Of a stretch of DNA of 9,513 nucleotides, positions 6,431 to 9,513 are shown piece by piece. Source of the stretch: Nitrospira sp. (GTDB lineage Bacteria > Nitrospirota > Nitrospiria > Nitrospirales > Nitrospiraceae); contig JABMDH010000046.1 of the NCBI GenBank assembly GCA_015904075.1, forward strand, positions 11,032-20,544. The letters run 5' to 3'. Numbering within the stretch: the first letter of the stretch is position 1; every line of letters starts with the position of its first letter. A program made the position numbers and the translations under genes. The notes beneath the pieces are model-generated. The model had not been told where the DNA came from. It saw only the letters and a program-made list of their open reading frames with translations, and searched no databases.

Positions 6431-6437
6431 AAGGAGG
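6431..6437 (+). promoter_or_regulatory. Ribosome binding site for the 41-residue miniprotein
   Basis: AAGGAGG is a full Shine-Dalgarno match placed 6 nt before ATG 6444. It is the main argument that this very short ORF is translated. Confidence 0.65.
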
Positions 6438-6443
6438 AAGGCT

Positions 6444-6569
6444 ATGGATATGAGCTTTGCCTTTTTGGTCGTGATGGGATTCCTGACTTCTGTGGGAGTG
6501 GCCGGTCTCTTCCAGACTGCTACCGCTGTTGTGAGGCGGCGGGGCAGCGAAAAACCGACCCGAAGGTAA
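6444..6569 (+). CDS. 41-residue single-pass membrane miniprotein
   Basis: The sequence reads MDMSFAFLVVMGF, continues hydrophobic to about residue 30 (LTSVGVAGLFQTATAVV), then ends in a basic tail RRRGSEKPTRR. That is one predicted transmembrane helix with a positive cytoplasmic end (N-out/C-in by the positive-inside rule). A consensus ribosome site lies 6 nt upstream, and stop TAA 6567 leaves 63 bp before the SDR start at 6633. I do not recognise a family. It may be co-transcribed with the SDR gene downstream. The chance that a 41-codon hydrophobic ORF with an ideal ribosome site is spurious is modest but real. Confidence 0.6.
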   Translation: MDMSFAFLVVMGFLTSVGVAGLFQTATAVVRRRGSEKPTRR

Positions 6570-6632
6570 GATGCTGTCGGATTGCCAGGCGTATCAGTCG
6601 GCCTATCGCTGGCTCTTTCAGGAGACATGTCC

Positions 6633-7571
6633 ATGAACATCGTAATAGCTGGAGGAACAGGATTCATCGGTCGTGCATTGTGCACGGCGCTCTCCCAGGA
6701 GGGCCATAGAGTAACGATCCTTACGAGGAATTCGGGGAGCGCAGAGCGGCGCTTAGGCAACAACCTGTTGTCCGTCGAGTGGACTGGCCGAAATACAGGA
6801 CCCTGGGAACAGGCACTTGAGGGAGCAGATGCGGTCATTAACCTCGCTGGGGCTCCGATCGCCGATGCCCGTTGGACGCCTGCTCGAAAACAACTCCTCA
6901 TCGATAGTCGGGTCCACACGACGCGTATCGTCGTGGAAGCGATGTCCCGCCGGTCTGCAAAGCCGCGGGTGCTCATCAGCGCATCCGGTATCGGCTATTA
7001 CGGTGCCAGCGATGATCGGGTGCTGGATGAGGGCACAGCGCGCAGTCAGGGATTCCTTGCCGACCTTTGCCTCGAATGGGAAGCGGAGGCGCTACGCGCT
7101 GCGGAGTTCGGCACGCGAGTCGTACTGTTACGAACCGGAATGGTACTCGAACAAGATGGCGGGGCCTTGCCCAAGATGCTGCTGCCCTTTCGATTGTTTG
7201 CAGGCGGTCCGATCATGCCGGGCACTCAATGGGTCTCCTGGATCCATCGGCGTGATCATATCGGTCTGATCCAATGGGCACTGGCAAACAATCATGTTTC
7301 TGGTCCACTCAATGCTGTGGCCCCAGAGCCGGTGACGATGAAGACGTTCTGTGAAGTTCTTGGACGGGTGCTGCACCGACCGTCGTGGCTTCCTGTTCCA
7401 GGATTTGCCTTGAATATGCTCCTTGGTGAGTTGGGCACATTGATGACGACCGGCCAGCGGGTGATACCAGCGAAAGCCATGGCGGGAGGCTATCGGTTTC
7501 GGTATCCAACGCTCGAACCGGCCCTTCAAGCCATCCTGACCGAAACGACAGCCGCTCTAAGAGCGGCATGA
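6633..7571 (+). CDS. TIGR01777/YfcH-type SDR (SDR39U1-like) oxidoreductase
   Basis: This 312-residue cytoplasmic protein belongs to the TIGR01777 family of atypical SDRs. The nucleotide-binding loop GGTGFIG is at 7-13. Other family blocks are INLAGAPIADARW (69-81), DSRVHTTR (91-98), SASGIGYYG (116-124, where the usual SDR tyrosine region reads YYG), VSWIHRRDHIGLI (201-213) and, in the C-terminal DUF1731 part, GELGTLMTTGQRVIPAKAM (265-283) and GYRFRYPTLEPAL (286-298). Length is close to the family's usual 300. ATG 6633 is chosen over ATG 6627 because GGAG at 6621-6624 lies 8 nt from the former and only 2 nt from the latter. Substrate is unknown for the family. It lies near a photolyase and a second SDR, a combination seen in light-stress gene sets elsewhere (inference). 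Confidence 0.95.
   Translation: MNIVIAGGTGFIGRALCTALSQEGHRVTILTRNSGSAERRLGNNLLSVEWTGRNTGPWEQALEGADAVINLAGAPIADARWTPARKQLLIDSRVHTTRIVVEAMSRRSAKPRVLISASGIGYYGASDDRVLDEGTARSQGFLADLCLEWEAEALRAAEFGTRVVLLRTGMVLEQDGGALPKMLLPFRLFAGGPIMPGTQWVSWIHRRDHIGLIQWALANNHVSGPLNAVAPEPVTMKTFCEVLGRVLHRPSWLPVPGFALNMLLGELGTLMTTGQRVIPAKAMAGGYRFRYPTLEPALQAILTETTAALRAA
7551..7567 (+). other. Short palindrome at the end of the TIGR01777 gene
   Basis: GCCGCTCT (7551-7558) and AGAGCGGC (7560-7567) are inverted repeats around one base, allowing a hairpin of 6-7 bp. It lies in the last codons before the TGA (7569-7571), without a T-run. It may be a weak terminator or only a by-product of the Ala-Ala-Leu-Arg-Ala-Ala ending. 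Confidence 0.35.
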
Positions 7572-7601
7572 GCCGCGAAGATATCGAGGATATGCCGGTG
7601 C

Positions 7602-7697
7602 ATGAACAACTCCGCAATCAATATAGCAACCGGACTGATGGCGAGATCTATTGCGATCGCGACACTGTGTGTACTTGGATTGGTAGTCTCTCTGTAA
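7602..7697 (+). CDS. Possible 31-residue hydrophobic miniprotein
   Basis: ATG 7602 to TAA 7695 encodes a short polar start (MNNSAINIATG) then a hydrophobic stretch with IAIATLCVLGLVVSL, enough for one membrane helix, in the gap between the SDR and the PDZ gene. The only upstream purine match (GAGGA, 7585-7589) is 12 nt away, so ribosome binding is weak. It stops 18 bp before the next ATG. I recognise no family; it is listed as a low-confidence candidate. Confidence 0.25.
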   Translation: MNNSAINIATGLMARSIAIATLCVLGLVVSL

Positions 7698-7715
7698 TCA
7701 CCAGGAGGTGTTCAT

Positions 7716-8159
7716 ATGAGAATCTCAGGCTTTCATATTGCGGCAGCATTGATGATGGGCCTTCTCGTCGCTGGATCGGCCATGGCCGACCAACCCACGG
7801 CCCAGACTCCCTATGGGCATAAAGATGCGACGAAACACGCTAACGGCATTATCGGTATTTCCCTGCAGGTAAGCGCCGAGCGGATCGGTGATCCTTCCGT
7901 CCTGTATGTCGGCATGGTCCATCCTGAGGGACCGGCTCACCAGGCAGGCCTTCGTCATGGAGATGAAATCACGAGTGTTGACGGGACGCCGGTACAGGGA
8001 AAGAGTTACGAGCAGGTCGTCACAATGATACGAGGGGAAGCAGGAACCGTCGTGAAAGTTGGGGTTAAGGATGAGAAAGGCCTTCATGAGCTTTCCATCG
8101 AGCGTGTGGCGGGTGACAAGCTGAAACGACCGGAGGGATCTCACGGAAGACCTGAGTAA
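7716..8159 (+). CDS. Small exported single-PDZ-domain protein
   Basis: The product has 147 residues. AGGAGGTG (7703-7710) sits 5 nt before ATG 7716. Residues 1-24 are a signal peptide (hydrophobic AAALMMGLLVAG, cleavage AMA-DQ). Residues about 44-132 form one PDZ domain: carboxylate-binding loop region GIIGISL (44-50), then VGMVHPEGPAHQAGLRHGD (65-83), EITSVDGTPVQG (84-95) and YEQVVTMIRGEAGTVV (98-113), as in HtrA/CtpA-type PDZ domains. No protease domain is attached, and the tail is short and charged. It could present or sense C-terminal peptides for a separate periplasmic protease or partner. The neighbouring exported SUMF1-fold proteins are possible clients, but nothing shows this. Confidence 0.93.
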   Translation: MRISGFHIAAALMMGLLVAGSAMADQPTAQTPYGHKDATKHANGIIGISLQVSAERIGDPSVLYVGMVHPEGPAHQAGLRHGDEITSVDGTPVQGKSYEQVVTMIRGEAGTVVKVGVKDEKGLHELSIERVAGDKLKRPEGSHGRPE

Positions 8160-8227
8160 CAGAACCTAGCCGTTGCTTCGGAGATTTGTACTGGTATCGA
8201 CTTGGTTAGTTCGGGGGAAGACCATCT

Positions 8228-9513
8228 ATGCGAGGAATCGTCTGGTACAGGAGGGATTTTCGCATTGCAGACCATCCGGCCTTGTCGGCGGCCTGCGAAA
8301 GATGTAGCGAGGTGATCCCCCTCTTTGTGTTCGACGAGCCTTTGTTACACTCCCATGTGTTCGGCTCCGCCTGTGTGAATTTCATGCTCGGATGTCTCGA
8401 GGATCTGGCGTCGTCGTTGACTGACCGAGGTCTCTCGCTTCAGTGGCGACGCGGCGAACCGGTGGAGGAAGTCGTGCGCGCCGCTCGCGAATGGAAGGTT
8501 GATGCGGTCTACTGGAATCGCGACTATGAGCCGAGAGCAATTGAACGAGATCGCACGGTCGCGCAACGGCTGGCGCAAGCCGGCGTGGTCGTCCGCACGT
8601 TCAAAGATCATGTTGTATTCGAATCGGGTGAGGTGCGTGGCGCAGCCGGCGAGCCGTTACAGCGGTATAGCGCGTATCGCGCACGCTGGTGGTCCAGATG
8701 GCATACCGCGACTCCGGCGGTTTATCCAATCCCAACAACCCTTGCGAAGAAGAACGCTGCCTCCGTGCCTATCTCTCGTCCGCTCCCCACAGCCGGCGAG
8801 CTTGGATACGATCCGGTCGCATCGTGGATTGAGCCGGGGGAACGGAACGCCCTGAAGCGATTGCGCTGGTTCGTGGAAGGACCGCTTCACTCCTATGTGC
8901 AAGGCAGGAACCTGCCGGCGATCGATGGTAGTTCAAAGCTTTCAGCGCACTTCCGTTTCGGAACACTGTCGCCGCGCAAGGCCATACACGCGGCGTTGAA
9001 CGCACTGGCCAAAGGCGGGCGAGTGTCTCGGCCTGATGTCCTGACCTGGGTCGATGAATTAATCTGGCGTGAGTTCTTTCAGCAAGTATTGGCTTCGTTC
9101 CCACACGTTGCAAAGGGACCATTCCACAAGGTGGTTATACCGCCGTCGCGTGAGTCGGGTCCGGAACGAGACGGCCTGTTTCAAGCCTGGTGCAATGGGC
9201 AGACCGGCTATCCGATCGTGGATGCGGGGATCAGGCAACTCAATCAAACGGGATGGATGCACAACCGCGTCCGAATGGTCGTGGCATCCTTTCTGATCAA
9301 GGATCTTCGGATCGACTGGCAGAGCGGCGAACGGTATTTCATGCAGCATCTCACCGATGCTGACGTGGCGGCCAACAACGGTAATTGGCAGTGGTGTGCC
9401 TCTACCGGCACGGATGCCATGCGGGGTTATCGGATTTTCAATCCTGCGCTTCAAAGCAAGAAGTTCGACCCGGACGGCGCCTATATCCGCCGGTATGTTC
9501 CGGAACTGGCCCA
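8228..9513 (+). CDS. phr: Deoxyribodipyrimidine photolyase, class I CPD type (3' end outside window)
   Basis: The open frame runs 428 codons to the window edge without a stop. It repairs cyclobutane pyrimidine dimers with blue light and FADH-. Residues 1-130 form the antenna-binding alpha/beta domain, starting MRGIVWYRRDFRIADHPAL, with WNRDYEP near 97-103. The FAD domain has LSAHFRFGTLSPR (from 238), WVDELIWREFF (274-284), TGYPIVDAGIRQL, GWMHNRVRM, IDWQSGERYF (W364) and AANNGNWQWCASTGTD (W387). Glu277, Trp280 and Asn383 match E. coli Glu274, Trp277 and Asn378, which mark CPD repair. The position matching the distal triad Trp306 of E. coli is Gly311, in a loop with no tryptophan. ATG 8228 follows GGGGGAAG (8213-8220) by 7 nt and an in-frame stop lies at 8207. 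About 40-50 residues are missing at the end. Expression is often light-controlled in other bacteria. Confidence 0.96.
   Translation, partial: MRGIVWYRRDFRIADHPALSAACERCSEVIPLFVFDEPLLHSHVFGSACVNFMLGCLEDLASSLTDRGLSLQWRRGEPVEEVVRAAREWKVDAVYWNRDYEPRAIERDRTVAQRLAQAGVVVRTFKDHVVFESGEVRGAAGEPLQRYSAYRARWWSRWHTATPAVYPIPTTLAKKNAASVPISRPLPTAGELGYDPVASWIEPGERNALKRLRWFVEGPLHSYVQGRNLPAIDGSSKLSAHFRFGTLSPRKAIHAALNALAKGGRVSRPDVLTWVDELIWREFFQQVLASFPHVAKGPFHKVVIPPSRESGPERDGLFQAWCNGQTGYPIVDAGIRQLNQTGWMHNRVRMVVASFLIKDLRIDWQSGERYFMQHLTDADVAANNGNWQWCASTGTDAMRGYRIFNPALQSKKFDPDGAYIRRYVPELA

Noticed and set aside
6236..6709. A 157-residue plus-strand ORF after the third SUMF1 gene
   Set aside because: It runs through both stem-loops, the miniprotein and the start of the TIGR01777 gene in another frame. 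It is rich in Arg and Cys, with no signature or ribosome site.
6332..6976. A 214-residue minus-strand ORF across the miniprotein and SDR start
   Set aside because: It is antisense to the well-supported TIGR01777 gene, has no recognisable motif, and its composition looks like a mirror of the sense codons.
7568..7822. An 84-residue ORF overlapping the TIGR01777 stop as ATGA
   Set aside because: The overlap looks like coupling, but there is no ribosome site, the product has no recognisable fold, and it runs about 100 bp into the PDZ gene in another frame.
1..9513. CRISPR array, tRNA or rRNA gene, insertion sequence
   Set aside because: I saw no short regularly spaced repeats, no tRNA-like cloverleaf, no rRNA sequence and no transposase motif. 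The only long repeats are the two intragenic tandem duplications.

Overview
The window reads entirely on the + strand. It comes from a bacterium of moderately high GC content that exports many proteins, with strong AGGAGG-type ribosome sites and ATG or GTG starts. A Nitrospira-like (Nitrospirota) or other Gram-negative environmental chemolithotroph would fit the style and gene set. I infer this from general resemblance only; no marker gene proves it.

Layout. (a) 73-1038: exported SUMF1/FGE-fold protein with a helical TPR-like tail, then a GC-rich hairpin. (b) 1105-2989: an SDR/DUF2867-type NAD(P)-binding protein broken by a 328-bp direct tandem duplication (2050-2377 and 2378-2705). The duplication shifts the frame, and the first copy also carries a TGA where the second has GGA. 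Removing one unit restores a 518-residue frame exactly. (c) 3058-4968: a second exported SUMF1-fold protein, made double by an in-frame 858-bp-period tandem duplication (two 282-residue copies, about 92% identical). (d) 5022-5390 and 5387-6232: a small exported helical His-containing protein translationally coupled (ATGA overlap) to a third SUMF1-fold exported protein. (e) 6233-6632: a 400-bp interval with two consecutive strong stem-loops and a 41-residue membrane miniprotein behind a consensus ribosome site. (f) 6633-7571: a TIGR01777/YfcH-type SDR. (g) 7716-8159: a small exported PDZ-domain protein, preceded by a weak 31-residue hydrophobic ORF. (h) 8228 to the end: a class I CPD photolyase, cut by the window edge.

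How the parts may fit. Four SUMF1-fold domains in three exported proteins all lack the two catalytic cysteines of true formylglycine-generating enzymes, so they are probably binding or structural periplasmic proteins, or enzymes of another type. The two SDR proteins and the photolyase are families often found together in light- or oxidative-stress regulons of other bacteria; this grouping is an inference. The most unusual structural signal is two independent tandem duplications in neighbouring genes within about 2.8 kb: one disrupts a gene, the other builds a two-domain protein.
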